DNA from: Streptacidiphilus jiangxiensis
GTDB lineage: Bacteria; Actinomycetota; Actinomycetes; Streptomycetales; Streptomycetaceae
Assembly: GCF_900109465.1 (NCBI RefSeq)
Contig: NZ_FOAZ01000001.1
Location: 1-64,000, forward strand
Direction: 5' to 3'
DNA: 64,000 nucleotides
This document shows positions 16,930-25,188 of this stretch, piece by piece. The notes under the pieces are model-generated. The model ran no database searches. It was not told the DNA's origin and saw nothing but the letters and a program-made list of their open reading frames with translations. The translations under genes and the position numbers were made by a program. Position 1 is the first letter of the stretch; the number at the start of each line of letters is the position of its first letter.

Positions 16930-18372
16930 TCAGGCGCCGAGGGCGCGCTTCATCACCTTGCCCATGTCGTTGCGCGGCAGTGCGGCGAGGTGACGCACCT
17001 CGCGCGGCCGCTTGTGCGGGGCGAGGTGCGCGGCGACGTGGTCGGCCAGCACTTCCAGTGAGGGCGGATCCGCCGGATCGGCCGGGACGATCCAGGCGAT
17101 GATCCGCTCGCCCAGGTCCGGGTCCGGCTCGCCGGTGACCGCGGCCTCGGCCACGGCGGGGTGCTCCTGCAGCACGTTCTCGATCTCGCCCGCGCCGATC
17201 TTGTAGCCCCCGCTCTTGATCAGGTCCGTGGACTTGCGGCCGACGATGCGGACCGCCCCGTCCGGCTCGATCACCGCCATGTCCCCGGTGCGGAACCAGC
17301 CGTCCTCGGCGAACGCCTGCGCCGTGGCGTCCGGGCGGCCCAGATAGCCGCTGAACAGGTTCGCGCCGCGCACCTGGATCTCGCCGACGGTCTCACCGTC
17401 CCGCGCCTCGAAGGGCAGCCCGCCCTCGTCGACGAGCCGCAGCTCCACGCCGTCGAGCGGGGTGCCGACGGTTCCTGGACGGTGGGCGGCGCCGGGCCGG
17501 ACGGCGGTGCTCATCAGCGTCTCCGTCATGCCGTAGCGCTCGATCACCTGCCGCCCGGTGGCCTCCTGGATCGCCCGGTGGTCGCGGGTCGCCAGCGCCG
17601 CAGAGCCGGAGACCAACAGCCGCGCCCCGGCCAGCGCCTTCACCAGCGCGGGATCGGTGGCGACGTCCTGCGCCAGCCGGTGGTACATCGTCGGCACCCC
17701 GAACAGCATGGTGGCCCCGCCGGACAGCTCGTCCCGCACGCCCGCGGCCGAGAACCGGCCCAGGTGCCGCACGGCACCGCCGCGGCGCAGCGGCCCGAGC
17801 ACGCCGAGGACCAGCCCGTGCACGTGGAACAGCGGCAGGCCGTGGACCAGCACGTCGTCCCCCGTCCACGCCCACGCCTCGGCCAGCGCGTCGAGGGTGG
17901 TGCGAACGGCGCGGCGGGAGATGACCGCGCCCTTGGGCGGCCCGGTGGTGCCGGAGGTGTAGATGATCAGCGCGGTCGCCTCCGCGTCCGGCTCCTGCGG
18001 CCACGCGCCGTCCGGTCCGGTGCCGGTCACCTCCGGCGCGACGACCGGCAGGCCCGCGAGGTCCACGTCCTCCCCGGCCAGCACGAGCTCCGGCGCGCTG
18101 TCCCCGAGCACGTGCGCGAGCTCCCGCTCGCCGCTCCTCGGGTTCAGCGGCACGAGCTCGACGCCTGCGGCCAGCGCGGCGACCGCGCCCACGGCGGTCT
18201 CCAGCGTCGGCGTCGCCCACAGGGCGACCCGCCGCGCGCCGTGGATGCGCTCCGCCGTGGCGAGCACGGCGCGACGCAGCTGCGCGTAGGTGAGCTCCCG
18301 CTCCCCGAAACGGACCGCTGACGCGGTCCCACCACGGGCCAACGCGGGGAAGAGCGGACGGTCGCTGCTCAC
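16930..18372 (-). CDS. matB: Malonyl-CoA synthetase (acyl-CoA synthetase family)
   Basis: 480 residues from GTG 18372, which follows a strong AGGAGGAA site. It is an ANL-superfamily adenylate-forming enzyme: P-loop IIYTSGTTGPPKG, the GLPLFHVHGLVLGVLGPLRR helix, the ERYGMTET core, DGWFRTGDMA, and the catalytic Lys region NDMGKVMKRAL at the end. It matches my memory of Streptomyces MatB along most of its length (RFGERELTYAQL, LLVSGSAAL, RIVGRKSTDLIKSGGYKIGA). MatB makes malonyl- or methylmalonyl-CoA from the free diacid, feeding fatty acid or polyketide synthesis. It lies 34 bases after the lactone oxidase gene on the same strand and probably shares its promoter. No polyketide synthase lies in the window. 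Substrate choice is from similarity only. Confidence 0.9.
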   Translation of the reverse strand: MSSDRPLFPALARGGTASAVRFGERELTYAQLRRAVLATAERIHGARRVALWATPTLETAVGAVAALAAGVELVPLNPRSGERELAHVLGDSAPELVLAGEDVDLAGLPVVAPEVTGTGPDGAWPQEPDAEATALIIYTSGTTGPPKGAVISRRAVRTTLDALAEAWAWTGDDVLVHGLPLFHVHGLVLGVLGPLRRGGAVRHLGRFSAAGVRDELSGGATMLFGVPTMYHRLAQDVATDPALVKALAGARLLVSGSAALATRDHRAIQEATGRQVIERYGMTETLMSTAVRPGAAHRPGTVGTPLDGVELRLVDEGGLPFEARDGETVGEIQVRGANLFSGYLGRPDATAQAFAEDGWFRTGDMAVIEPDGAVRIVGRKSTDLIKSGGYKIGAGEIENVLQEHPAVAEAAVTGEPDPDLGERIIAWIVPADPADPPSLEVLADHVAAHLAPHKRPREVRHLAALPRNDMGKVMKRALGA

Positions 18373-18406
18373 GTGTGTTCCTCCTGGGGGCGGCATCCCC
18401 TGGAGG

Positions 18407-19720
18407 CTACGCCCCAGGTGCCCGGCCCAGGACGCGGTCGAGGTACGGGTTGGTGAACAGGCCGGTGGGGTCGAGCTTGTCGCGCAGGGCGACGAAGGAG
18501 TCGAAGTGCTCGTATCGCGGTCGGAGCGCCGCCGCGTCGAGGTCGTGCATCTTGCCCCAGTGCGGGCGGCCGCCGTAGCTGCCCAGGATGGACTGACAGG
18601 CCTGGAAGTACTTCTGATAGGGCATCCGGTGGTACTGGTGGAACGCGATGTAGCAGTTCTCCCGCCCCTGCGCGGTCGACAGCCAGATGTCGTCCGCCGC
18701 CACGAACCGGACCTCCAGCGGGAACGAGACCCGCTCGTCGTTGCGGTCGACCCACTGCTTGATCTCCCGCAGCGCGTCCACCGCGTGCTCCCGCGGGATG
18801 GCGAACTCGCCCTCCAGGAACCGCACCGGGCGGGACGAGGCGAAGATCTTGTAGGAGAGGTCGGTCCACTCCCGCGCCGACATCGCCTTGGCCGCGAAGC
18901 GGGCGATCGGGCGGACGGTCGACGGGAAGCGCGTGCCGATCCGGCACAGCGCCTCGAAACCGGGGCCGTTCAGGGCCTCGTCCAGGCGGGCGGAGAACGC
19001 GCCGACGGGGGTGAGCGGAATGTTCGCCGGCAGGCGGGTGAACTGGCGGGTCAGCGCCACCTCGCTGTGCGGGAACCAGAAGAACTCGAAGTGGTCGTGC
19101 TCGTCGGCGAGCTCCTGCACACCGTCGAGGACCTCGGCGACCGGTCGCTGGGTGTCCTGCGCGTGCAGCGCGAACAGCGGGACGCACTGCAGCGTCACCT
19201 TGGTGATCACGCCGAGCGCGCCGAGGCCGACCCGGGCGGCGGCGAAGAGGTCGGGGTGGTCGGCGGGGCTGCACTCGACCACCGAGCCGTCGGCCAGCAC
19301 GAGTTCGAGCGCGCGCACCTGCGTGGCGATGCCGCCGAAGCGGGTGCTGGAGCCGTGGGTGCCGGTGGAGATCGCGCCGGAGATCGTCTGCCGGTCGATG
19401 TCACCGAGGATCTGCATGGCCAGGCCGTGCTCGGCCAGCAGCGGGTTCAGCTGCCAGAGCGGCATGCCCGCGCCGACCGTCACCAGGCCCGTCTCGGCGT
19501 CGACCGAGATCAGCTGGTTCATCCGGTCCAGCTGCAGCTGCACGCCGGGCGCGACGGCGGTGGGGCTGAAGGAGTGCCCGGCGCCGACCGCCTTGACCCC
19601 GTGCCCGTCACGGACGGCGGCGGCGACCTCGGCCGCCACCTCGCCCGCGTCGGCCGGCCGCGCCACCCGCACCGGGTGCGCCAGCTCGTTCCCTGCCCAG
19701 TTGCGCCACGCGTTCGTCAT
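18407..19720 (-). CDS. D-arabinono-1,4-lactone oxidase-type FAD oxidoreductase
   Basis: 437 residues. The N-terminal half is a PCMH-type FAD domain (VKAVGAGHSFSP, ILGDIDRQTISGAISTGTHG, GLGALGVITKVTL). The C-terminal ALO domain ends with HWGKMHDLD and a DPTGLFTNPYLDRVLG tail. These enzymes oxidise sugar lactones or polyols using oxygen and release hydrogen peroxide; the exact substrate cannot be read. The gene starts 16 bases from a perfect 24-bp inverted repeat and is divergent from a PLP-dependent deaminase, a pairing I recall from other Streptomyces. It is followed by matB, probably in one transcript. Confidence 0.9.
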   Translation of the reverse strand: MTNAWRNWAGNELAHPVRVARPADAGEVAAEVAAAVRDGHGVKAVGAGHSFSPTAVAPGVQLQLDRMNQLISVDAETGLVTVGAGMPLWQLNPLLAEHGLAMQILGDIDRQTISGAISTGTHGSSTRFGGIATQVRALELVLADGSVVECSPADHPDLFAAARVGLGALGVITKVTLQCVPLFALHAQDTQRPVAEVLDGVQELADEHDHFEFFWFPHSEVALTRQFTRLPANIPLTPVGAFSARLDEALNGPGFEALCRIGTRFPSTVRPIARFAAKAMSAREWTDLSYKIFASSRPVRFLEGEFAIPREHAVDALREIKQWVDRNDERVSFPLEVRFVAADDIWLSTAQGRENCYIAFHQYHRMPYQKYFQACQSILGSYGGRPHWGKMHDLDAAALRPRYEHFDSFVALRDKLDPTGLFTNPYLDRVLGRAPGA

Positions 19721-19735
19721 GGCACCGAAGACTGA

Positions 19736-19794
19736 ACTTGTTCACTTGTCCAAGTCAAGAGTCCGACACCCTTGACTTGGACAAGTGAACAAGT
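19736..19794. promoter_or_regulatory. Perfect 24-bp inverted repeat between divergent genes
   Basis: Arms at 19736-19759 and 19771-19794 are exact reverse complements, with an 11-base spacer. Each arm itself holds the small palindrome ACTTG-N2-CAAGT preceded by ACTTGTTC. The site is unusually AT-rich for this DNA and lies between the lactone oxidase (starting 16 bases away) and the deaminase (starting 51 bases away). There is no T run and it is not at a 3' end, so an operator serving both directions fits better than a terminator. The TetR gene at 21154 is the nearest candidate regulator. Confidence 0.8.
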
Positions 19795-19844
19795 CACGCT
19801 GCGGATCTGCGCACGGCTCCGGCAGTCCAGCGAGAGGCCCTTCG

Positions 19845-21086
19845 ATGACCACCGAAACCGAGATCGTCAAGAACCACACGCCCGCCTCCTTCGCCCAGCT
19901 GGAGCAGGCGACCGCCGAGCTGCGTCCGCCGTTCGCCGTCGTCGACCTCGGCGCGCTGCGCGCCAACGCCGAGCGGATGGCCGCCCGGGCTGGTGGCAAG
20001 CCGATCCGGCTGGCCAGCAAGTCGCTGCGCTGCCGCACCCTCATCGAGGACGTGCTGCGTACCCCCGGCTACCACGGGATCATGGCGTTCACCCTGCCCG
20101 AGGCGCTCTGGCTGGCCCGGACCACGGACGAGTCGCTCGGCGACATCCTCGTCGCCTACCCCTGCGCCGACGTCGCCTCGCTGCGTGAACTCGCCGCGGA
20201 CGAGCGCGCCGCCGCGCGGATCGCGGTCATGGCCGACTCCGTCGAGCACCTCGACCTGATCGCCGCCGCCGCGCAGGCGGCCTCCGCCGACGGTCCGCAG
20301 GTGCGGGTCTGCCTGGACCTCGACGCCTCGCTGCGGCTGCTCGGCGGCCGGATCCACCTCGGCATGCGCCGCTCCCCGATGCACGACCCGGCGGCGGCCG
20401 GCGCGCTGGCCCGCGCCGTGCTGGACCGGCCGCGCCTGCGGCTGGTCGGCGTGATGTCCTACGAGGGCCAGATCGCCGGCCTCGCCGACAACCAGCCCGG
20501 TTCGCCGCTGATGCGGGCCGGTGTCCGGCTGATGCAGCGCCTGTCGACGCAGGAGCTGCGGATCCGCCGTGCCGCGGCGGTGCGCGCGGTCCAGGAGGTC
20601 GCGCCGCTGGAGTTCGTCAACGGCGGCGGCACCGGCAGCCTCGAATCCACCTCGTCCGAGTCCGCCGTCACCGAGCTCGGGGCGGGCTCCGGCATCTACG
20701 CGCCGCGCCTGTTCGACCACTACCGGGCCTTCGACCCGCTGCCCGCCGCCTACTTCGCGCTGACCGTGGTCCGCCGCCCCGCGCCGCGCCACGTCACCGT
20801 CCTCGGCGGCGGCTGGATCGCCTCCGGCCCGGCCGGCGCGGACCGGCTGCCCACGCCGGTCTGGCCGCAGGGACTGGGCCTGGTCGGCACGGAGGGCGCG
20901 GGCGAGGTGCAGACGCCGCTGGTGGGCGAGGCGGCGGACCGGCTGCGGCTCGGCGACCGGGTCTGGTTCCGGCACGCCAAGGCCGGCGAGCTGTGCGAGC
21001 GCGTGGACCGGCTCCACCTCGTCGAGGGCGACCGGATCGTCGGTGAGGCGCCCACCTACCGGGGCGAGGGCCACGCCTTCTTGTGA
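19845..21086 (+). CDS. PLP-dependent amino acid deaminase/aldolase (alanine racemase fold)
   Basis: 413 residues from ATG 19845, with GAGAGG upstream. It is a fold-type III PLP enzyme: PFAVVDLGALRANAERM, then the Schiff-base lysine in RLASKSLRCR (~Lys57), GYHGIMAFTLPEA, the FVNGGGTGSLEST phosphate-binding loop, and a C-terminal D-threonine aldolase-like domain with possible metal ligands (DRVWFRHAKAGELCER). Relatives are annotated as D-threonine aldolase or D-serine dehydratase-like amino acid deaminases; the true substrate here is uncertain. It is divergent from the lactone oxidase across the large palindrome and is followed by a TetR regulator 67 bases downstream. Confidence 0.85.
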   Translation: MTTETEIVKNHTPASFAQLEQATAELRPPFAVVDLGALRANAERMAARAGGKPIRLASKSLRCRTLIEDVLRTPGYHGIMAFTLPEALWLARTTDESLGDILVAYPCADVASLRELAADERAAARIAVMADSVEHLDLIAAAAQAASADGPQVRVCLDLDASLRLLGGRIHLGMRRSPMHDPAAAGALARAVLDRPRLRLVGVMSYEGQIAGLADNQPGSPLMRAGVRLMQRLSTQELRIRRAAAVRAVQEVAPLEFVNGGGTGSLESTSSESAVTELGAGSGIYAPRLFDHYRAFDPLPAAYFALTVVRRPAPRHVTVLGGGWIASGPAGADRLPTPVWPQGLGLVGTEGAGEVQTPLVGEAADRLRLGDRVWFRHAKAGELCERVDRLHLVEGDRIVGEAPTYRGEGHAFL

Positions 21087-21153
21087 TCGATCCGCCGATC
21101 TCGCTGGGGTAGCGTGCCCCGAACGTCCCCTACTGCTCGCACCTGGAGTCCCG

Positions 21154-21747
21154 ATGGTCCGCCGATCCGCCGACGAGCGCCGCGAGGAGCTGATCGAGGC
21201 GGCGCTGAAGGTGATGATCCGCGACGGTGTCGCCAAGGCGACGACCCGCGCGATCGTCGCGGAGGCGGGCCTGCCGCTCGGGGCGTTCCACTACTGCTTC
21301 CGCTCCAAGGAGGAGCTGCTCCACAGCGTCGTCGAGCGCATCATGCAGGGCGCACTGGCGCCCGCTGTCGCGGCGGGTGTCGAGGGCGCCCCGGTCGCGG
21401 AGGTCATCCGCTCCACGCTGCGCGCCTACTGGGCCCGGATCGAGGCGACCCCCGAGGAGCACCTGCTCACCTACGAGCTCACCCAGTACGCACTGCGTCA
21501 GCCCGGCCTGGCGGAGGTGGCGCGCCACCAGTACGCCCGCTACCTGGCCGTGAACGGCGAGTCCCTCGCCACGATGGCCGGCCTCGCGGGCTTCGAGTGG
21601 ACGGTCCCGCTGCCGACCCTCGCCCGCTACGGCCTCGCCGTCCTCGACGGCCTCACCCTCACCTGGCTCATCGACCGCGACGACGCGGCCGCGGCGCAGG
21701 CCCTGGACGAGTACGCGACCTACCTGATCTCCGTGGCGAAGCAGTAG
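21154..21747 (+). CDS. TetR/AcrR-family transcriptional regulator
   Basis: 197 residues from ATG 21154 (GGAG upstream). The N-terminal helix-turn-helix reads ELIEAALKVMIRDGVAKATT, then GLPLGAFHYCFRSKEELL, the classic TetR pattern. The C-terminal ~140 residues are the helical ligand-binding domain, with no recognisable specificity. It lies behind the deaminase gene on the same strand and is a natural candidate to bind the 24-bp palindrome at 19736. It ends four bases from the stop of the convergent globin gene, with no terminator between. Confidence 0.93.
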   Translation: MVRRSADERREELIEAALKVMIRDGVAKATTRAIVAEAGLPLGAFHYCFRSKEELLHSVVERIMQGALAPAVAAGVEGAPVAEVIRSTLRAYWARIEATPEEHLLTYELTQYALRQPGLAEVARHQYARYLAVNGESLATMAGLAGFEWTVPLPTLARYGLAVLDGLTLTWLIDRDDAAAAQALDEYATYLISVAKQ

Positions 21748-21751
21748 CGGC

Positions 21752-22237
21752 TCAGGAGGAGGGGATCCAGGGCGGGGTCTGGTTCCAGGACCAGCGCGGC
21801 ACGTCCGCGGCGTCGATCGGCGGCGGGTTCTCGCCCGAGTAGACCAGCGCCATCCGGCTGCCCCACTCGATGTAGTAGACGAACACCGCGCGGAACTCCG
21901 GGTCCGTCGGCAGGCCGACCTCGTCCGCGGCGTCCAGCAGCAGCGCGACCCAGCGTCGGCGCTGTTCCTCGGTGATGCCGCGACCCAGGTGCTGCCGGGC
22001 CATGTGCGGGTGTCCGCCGCGCTCCTCGGTGTAGTGCCGGGGCGCGTCCGGCCCCCCGAAGACCTCGGCCAACCAGAGTGCGACGTGCTGCGGGTGCTCG
22101 CTGTCCATGCCGGCGAAGACTGGTGCGAGCAGGGGGTCCTTGAGGACGTGATCGTAGAAGGCGGTGGTGAGCCGCTCGAGTGCCTGCGGACCGCCGGCCC
22201 ACTCCAGGACGGACGGCGTGCGCTTCTGCTCGCTCAC
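21752..22237 (-). CDS. Group II truncated haemoglobin
   Basis: 161 residues. It has a globin 2-on-2 core: LERLTTAFYDHVLKDPLLAP, FAGMDSEHPQHVALWLAEVF, the proximal-His region GGHPHMARQHLGRGITEEQR, and the RRRWV tryptophan typical of group II. It then has the EFRAVFVYYIEWGSRMAL helix and a Pro-rich tail. Such proteins bind oxygen or nitric oxide in the cytoplasm and take part in NO detoxification or oxygen delivery to oxidases. The start at 22237 is supported by GAGGA eight bases upstream. A 14-bp AT-rich palindrome 42 bases upstream may be the operator. Confidence 0.92.
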   Translation of the reverse strand: MSEQKRTPSVLEWAGGPQALERLTTAFYDHVLKDPLLAPVFAGMDSEHPQHVALWLAEVFGGPDAPRHYTEERGGHPHMARQHLGRGITEEQRRRWVALLLDAADEVGLPTDPEFRAVFVYYIEWGSRMALVYSGENPPPIDAADVPRWSWNQTPPWIPSS

Positions 22238-22278
22238 GAGGATGCTCCTCTTGCGTGGCTCCGGATCGCGGTGTCGTT

Positions 22279-22292
22279 GTAATCATGATTAC
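22279..22292. promoter_or_regulatory. 14-bp palindrome upstream of the globin gene
   Basis: GTAATCATGATTAC is a perfect palindrome, 42 bases before the globin ATG and strikingly AT-rich in this GC context. It is a likely operator or part of the promoter; the regulator is unknown. Confidence 0.6.
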
Positions 22293-22334
22293 GTCGTTGC
22301 ACCGGGCCGCGCAAGCAGTTCGCGCACAGGAGAA

Positions 22335-22364
22335 CCCAGCCCTGCGGCGGGCCGCAGGGCTGGG
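22335..22364 (-). terminator. Hairpin terminator after the small membrane protein
   Basis: 13-bp perfect stem (CCCAGCCCTGCGG with its complement) and a 4-base loop, starting 13 bases past the minus-strand stop at 22377. Confidence 0.75.
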
Positions 22365-22376
22365 ATCCGGGTGACG

Positions 22377-22652
22377 TCAGTTCACCGAGGGCGCGGCACC
22401 GCGCCAGGCGTCCAGGCCGGCCTGCGAGGCCACCCGGGCCTGGTTCAGGGTGCGCTGAGCCAGTTCGGTGGGCGGGGTCTCCCAGGTCTGGACCCAGCGG
22501 CGTCCCGCCACGGCGAGGGAGAGGCCGACGGTGGCGGCTCCGGCCGCGATCACGATCGCACCGACACCGGTCAGTGTGGCGCCGAGAGCGAGCATGCGCC
22601 CGTTGGGCTGGAAGCTCGCGGAGTTGCTGTTCGTCATCTGCAGTGCGCTCAT
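22377..22652 (-). CDS. Small membrane protein, function unknown
   Basis: 91 residues with an N-terminal polar stretch, one long hydrophobic helix or a tight pair (MLALGATLTGVGAIVIAAGA through AATVGLSLAVAG), and an amphipathic tail (RRWVQTWETPPTELAQRTLNQ, VASQAGLDAWRG). The frame shows normal codon bias and ends at a terminator. I do not recognise a family. It lies alone between the globin and the EamA gene, all on the minus strand. The ribosome binding site is weak (GTGG), so the start at 22652 is provisional; an in-frame ATG at residue 6 is also possible. Confidence 0.6.
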   Translation of the reverse strand: MSALQMTNSNSASFQPNGRMLALGATLTGVGAIVIAAGAATVGLSLAVAGRRWVQTWETPPTELAQRTLNQARVASQAGLDAWRGAAPSVN

Positions 22653-22722
22653 GGGACCACGATGCGCGCACCCGCCCGGTCCCGCACGTCGAACCGTCCA
22701 TCAGCGGGAGCCCCACCGGGCG

Positions 22723-22758
22723 CCGGCCCGGACGCCGGCCCGGACGCCGGCCCGGACG
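22723..22758. repeat. Three 12-bp tandem repeats
   Basis: GCCGGCCCGGAC occurs three times in direct succession, ending one base before the stop codon of the EamA gene at 22759. It is self-complementary enough to form hairpins and may help end transcription. Confidence 0.8.
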
Positions 22759-23754
22759 TCAGCGCGACGCGGTCTCGCTGACCTGCGCGATCTCGCCGTT
22801 CACGGCGACCTCGGCGGAGCCCTGCACCGGACGGCTGGTCTGCGCGACGAACGCACCCACCAGTACCAGTGCGCCGCCCAGCAACTGGGGCGTCGCCAGG
22901 TGTTCGCCGAGCAGGAACCAGGACAGCACGGTGGCCACGACCGCCTCCAGGAAGGCGACCACGGAGGCGACCGGCGCGGAGAGCCGACTGACGGAGGCGA
23001 CCCCGGCGAGGTAGGCGACCACGGTGGAGACCAGCACCATCCACAGCGCGAGCACGAACGCCGGGACGCGGTGCGAGCCCATGGTGGCCTCGCCGCCCAG
23101 CACGTGCCAGGGCAGGGACCACGGCTGCGCCAGCGGGGCCACCAACACCGCCCCGATCAGCAGGCCGAAGCCGCTGAGCGCGACCGGGTCGATCCGCGCC
23201 TCGGGGTCCGCGGAGCCGGCGGCGCGGCCCGCCTTCTCGGAGATCACGAAGTAGCCGACCTGCGAGACGGCCGCGCCGAGACCGCAGAGCACGCCGAGCG
23301 GGTCGAGCCCGCCGAGGCCGGTCCACACCTCCACGACGAGCGCGAGCCCGAGCGTCGCGGTCAGCGCGCCGAGTGCCGCCGCCCGGGTGACCGGCCTGCG
23401 CTGCACGAAGCGCACGTAGCCCAGGAGCAGCGACGGGCCCAGGTACTCCAGCAGCATGGCGATCGCGACGGGGATGCGGGAGATCGCGAAGAAGTACGAC
23501 ACCTGCACCAGGGAGACCCCGAGCAGTCCGAAGCCCAGCAGCAGCCAGGGGTGCCGGCGCAGCAGGGCGCGGTGGCGCACCGTCACCGGCAGCAGCACCA
23601 GCGCGGCACCGGCCATCCGTACCCAGACCACCTGCAGGGGGGTGAGCCCCGCCTCGATCAGCGGTTTCGCGGCGACGCCGGAACCGCCGAAGGAGAACGC
23701 GCTGACCAGCGCGAGGGTCAGCCCGAGGCTGGAACGGGAGGTACGGGTGTGCAT
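22759..23754 (-). CDS. EamA/DMT-superfamily transporter
   Basis: 331 residues with about ten membrane segments in two homologous EamA halves: SLGLTLALVSAFSFGGSGVA, GLTPLQVVWVRMAGAALVLL, IAMLLEYLGPSLLLG, TLGLALVVEVWTG in the first; FGLLIGAVLVAPLA, TVVAYLAGVASVSRLSA, LLGGALVLVGAFVAQ in the second. Such proteins export amino acids or other small metabolites; the substrate is unknown. The gene lies downstream of kynureninase on the same strand but is separated by a 145-bp structured repeat, so it probably has its own promoter. Export of an aromatic amine from the neighbouring pathway is possible but only inferred from position. Confidence 0.9.
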   Translation of the reverse strand: MHTRTSRSSLGLTLALVSAFSFGGSGVAAKPLIEAGLTPLQVVWVRMAGAALVLLPVTVRHRALLRRHPWLLLGFGLLGVSLVQVSYFFAISRIPVAIAMLLEYLGPSLLLGYVRFVQRRPVTRAAALGALTATLGLALVVEVWTGLGGLDPLGVLCGLGAAVSQVGYFVISEKAGRAAGSADPEARIDPVALSGFGLLIGAVLVAPLAQPWSLPWHVLGGEATMGSHRVPAFVLALWMVLVSTVVAYLAGVASVSRLSAPVASVVAFLEAVVATVLSWFLLGEHLATPQLLGGALVLVGAFVAQTSRPVQGSAEVAVNGEIAQVSETASR

Positions 23755-23819
23755 GCCCGCATTGTGACAGCGGGCGCGGGGAATCGACAGTGGCGTCTCA
23801 CGATGACGCTACTGACCCC

Positions 23820-23964
23820 AGGGGCGCGAGGAACTGCGCGAGTAACCCACTCATGGCAGTGAGATCCCGAGCGGACAGGGCCATCCGCCTGGTTCGGGTT
23901 GCTCGCGCCCACGCGGCGGAGCCGCACATCAGCAGAGCCTCGCGCCCCTGGAGGGTGCAACCGG
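23820..23964. repeat. Dispersed intergenic repeat, copy A
   Basis: Left arm AGGGGCGCGAGGAACTGCGC, a central GGGCCATCCGC segment, a right arm in which GCTCGCGCCC is followed by a GGCGGAGCCGC hairpin, then CTCGCGCCCCTGG and the tail GGTGCAACCGG. The arms can pair across the element. It fills the gap between kynU and the EamA gene. Copies B, C and D lie at 27403, 34013 and 57909. Confidence 0.85.
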
Positions 23965-23973
23965 GCGTCGTGT

Positions 23974-25188
23974 CTACGTGACCGCGCCGCGCTCGGCGAA
24001 GCGTGCTTCCGCCCACTCGCCGGTCGCCAGCACCTGCCGCAGTGCCTCCGCCGCGTCCCACACGTCCGCGTGGGAGACGTACAGCGGGGTGAAGCCGAAG
24101 CGCATGATGTCCGGCTCGCGGAAGTCCCCGATCACGCCGCGCGCGATCAGCGCCTGCACCACCGCGTACGCCGACGGGTGACGCAACGAGATCTGGCTGC
24201 CGCGCTCCGCCTCGCCGCGCGGGGTGACCGTCTCCAGGCCCAGCGCGTCCGTCAGCCGCAGGAAGAACGAGGTGAGGCTGAGGCTCTTCGCACGGACCAG
24301 GGCGAGGTCCACCTCGGCCCAGACGTCCAGCGCCGCGTCCAGGCCGGCGAGGCTCAGCAGCGGCGGGGTGCCGGTCAGGAAGCGGCCGATCCCGTCCGCC
24401 GGACGGTAGTCCGGCGCCATCGCGAACGGCTCCGCGTGGCCGAACCAGCCGCTCAGCGGCTGCCGCGCCGCGGCGTGGTGGCGCTGCGCCGCGTAGAGGA
24501 ACGCGGGCGCGCCGGGGCCGCCGTTGAGGTACTTGTAGCCGCAGCCGACCGCGAAGTCCGCCTCGCAGGCGTCCAGTTCGACCGGGAGCGCGCCGACGGA
24601 GTGGCACAGGTCCCAGACCATCAGCGCGCCGGCCGCGTGGACCTGCTCAGTGACGGCCGCCATGTCCTGAAGCCGGCCGGTGCGGTAGTCGACGTGGGAG
24701 AGGAGCACCACCGCGGTGTCCTCGTCGAGCAGCTCCGCGAGCGACGCGCCGTCGCGGCCGATCAGCAGTCGGCGGGCGGGCGAGAGGCCCTCGGTCATGT
24801 AGAGGTCGGTCGGGAAGCTGCCCAGCTCGCTGACGACGGTCGACCGTCCGGGTCGCAGCCGCAGGGCCGCGCTGAGGACCTTGAACAGGTTCACCGAGGT
24901 GGAGTCGCAGACGACGACCTGGTCCGGTGCGGCGCCGACCAGCGGGGCGAGGCGGTTGCCGAGGCCGCGCGGGAGGTCGTACCAGCCGGCCTCGTTCCAG
25001 CTGCGGATCAGGCCCTGGCCCCACTCCTCCTCGACCATGCGCCGCAGGCGTTCCGGCGTGTGGGCCGGGAGCGCGCCGAGGGAGTTGCCGTCGAGGTAGA
25101 GCACGTCCTTGGGGAGCGTGAACCGCTCCCGGAACCCGCGCAGCGGGTCGGCGGCATCGAGGGCGAGCGCCTCTTCACGAGTGATCAC
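23974..25188 (-). CDS. kynU: Kynureninase
   Basis: 404 residues. GTG 25188 overlaps the stop codon of the dioxygenase gene by four bases (GTGA), so translation is coupled; the reading frame runs further upstream but there it only shadows that gene. It is a fold-type I PLP enzyme: YLDGNSLGALP, the substrate-side region WNEAGWYDLPRGLG, DSTSVNLFKVLSAAL, VWDLCHSVGALP and the Schiff-base lysine in GCGYKYLNGGPGAPAFLY. It cleaves kynurenine to anthranilate and alanine in the cytoplasm. With the dioxygenase and the hydrolase at 26606 it completes a path from tryptophan to anthranilate. Length and motifs are normal for the family. Confidence 0.95.
   Translation of the reverse strand: MITREEALALDAADPLRGFRERFTLPKDVLYLDGNSLGALPAHTPERLRRMVEEEWGQGLIRSWNEAGWYDLPRGLGNRLAPLVGAAPDQVVVCDSTSVNLFKVLSAALRLRPGRSTVVSELGSFPTDLYMTEGLSPARRLLIGRDGASLAELLDEDTAVVLLSHVDYRTGRLQDMAAVTEQVHAAGALMVWDLCHSVGALPVELDACEADFAVGCGYKYLNGGPGAPAFLYAAQRHHAAARQPLSGWFGHAEPFAMAPDYRPADGIGRFLTGTPPLLSLAGLDAALDVWAEVDLALVRAKSLSLTSFFLRLTDALGLETVTPRGEAERGSQISLRHPSAYAVVQALIARGVIGDFREPDIMRFGFTPLYVSHADVWDAAEALRQVLATGEWAEARFAERGAVT

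Noticed and set aside
19736..19794. The 24-bp palindrome as a transcription terminator
   Set aside because: It lies between two divergent start codons, is AT-rich and has no T run, so an operator fits better.
22723..22758. Three 12-bp repeats as a possible CRISPR or integration site
   Set aside because: Too short, no spacers, no cas or integrase genes; it is a simple GC-rich microrepeat.
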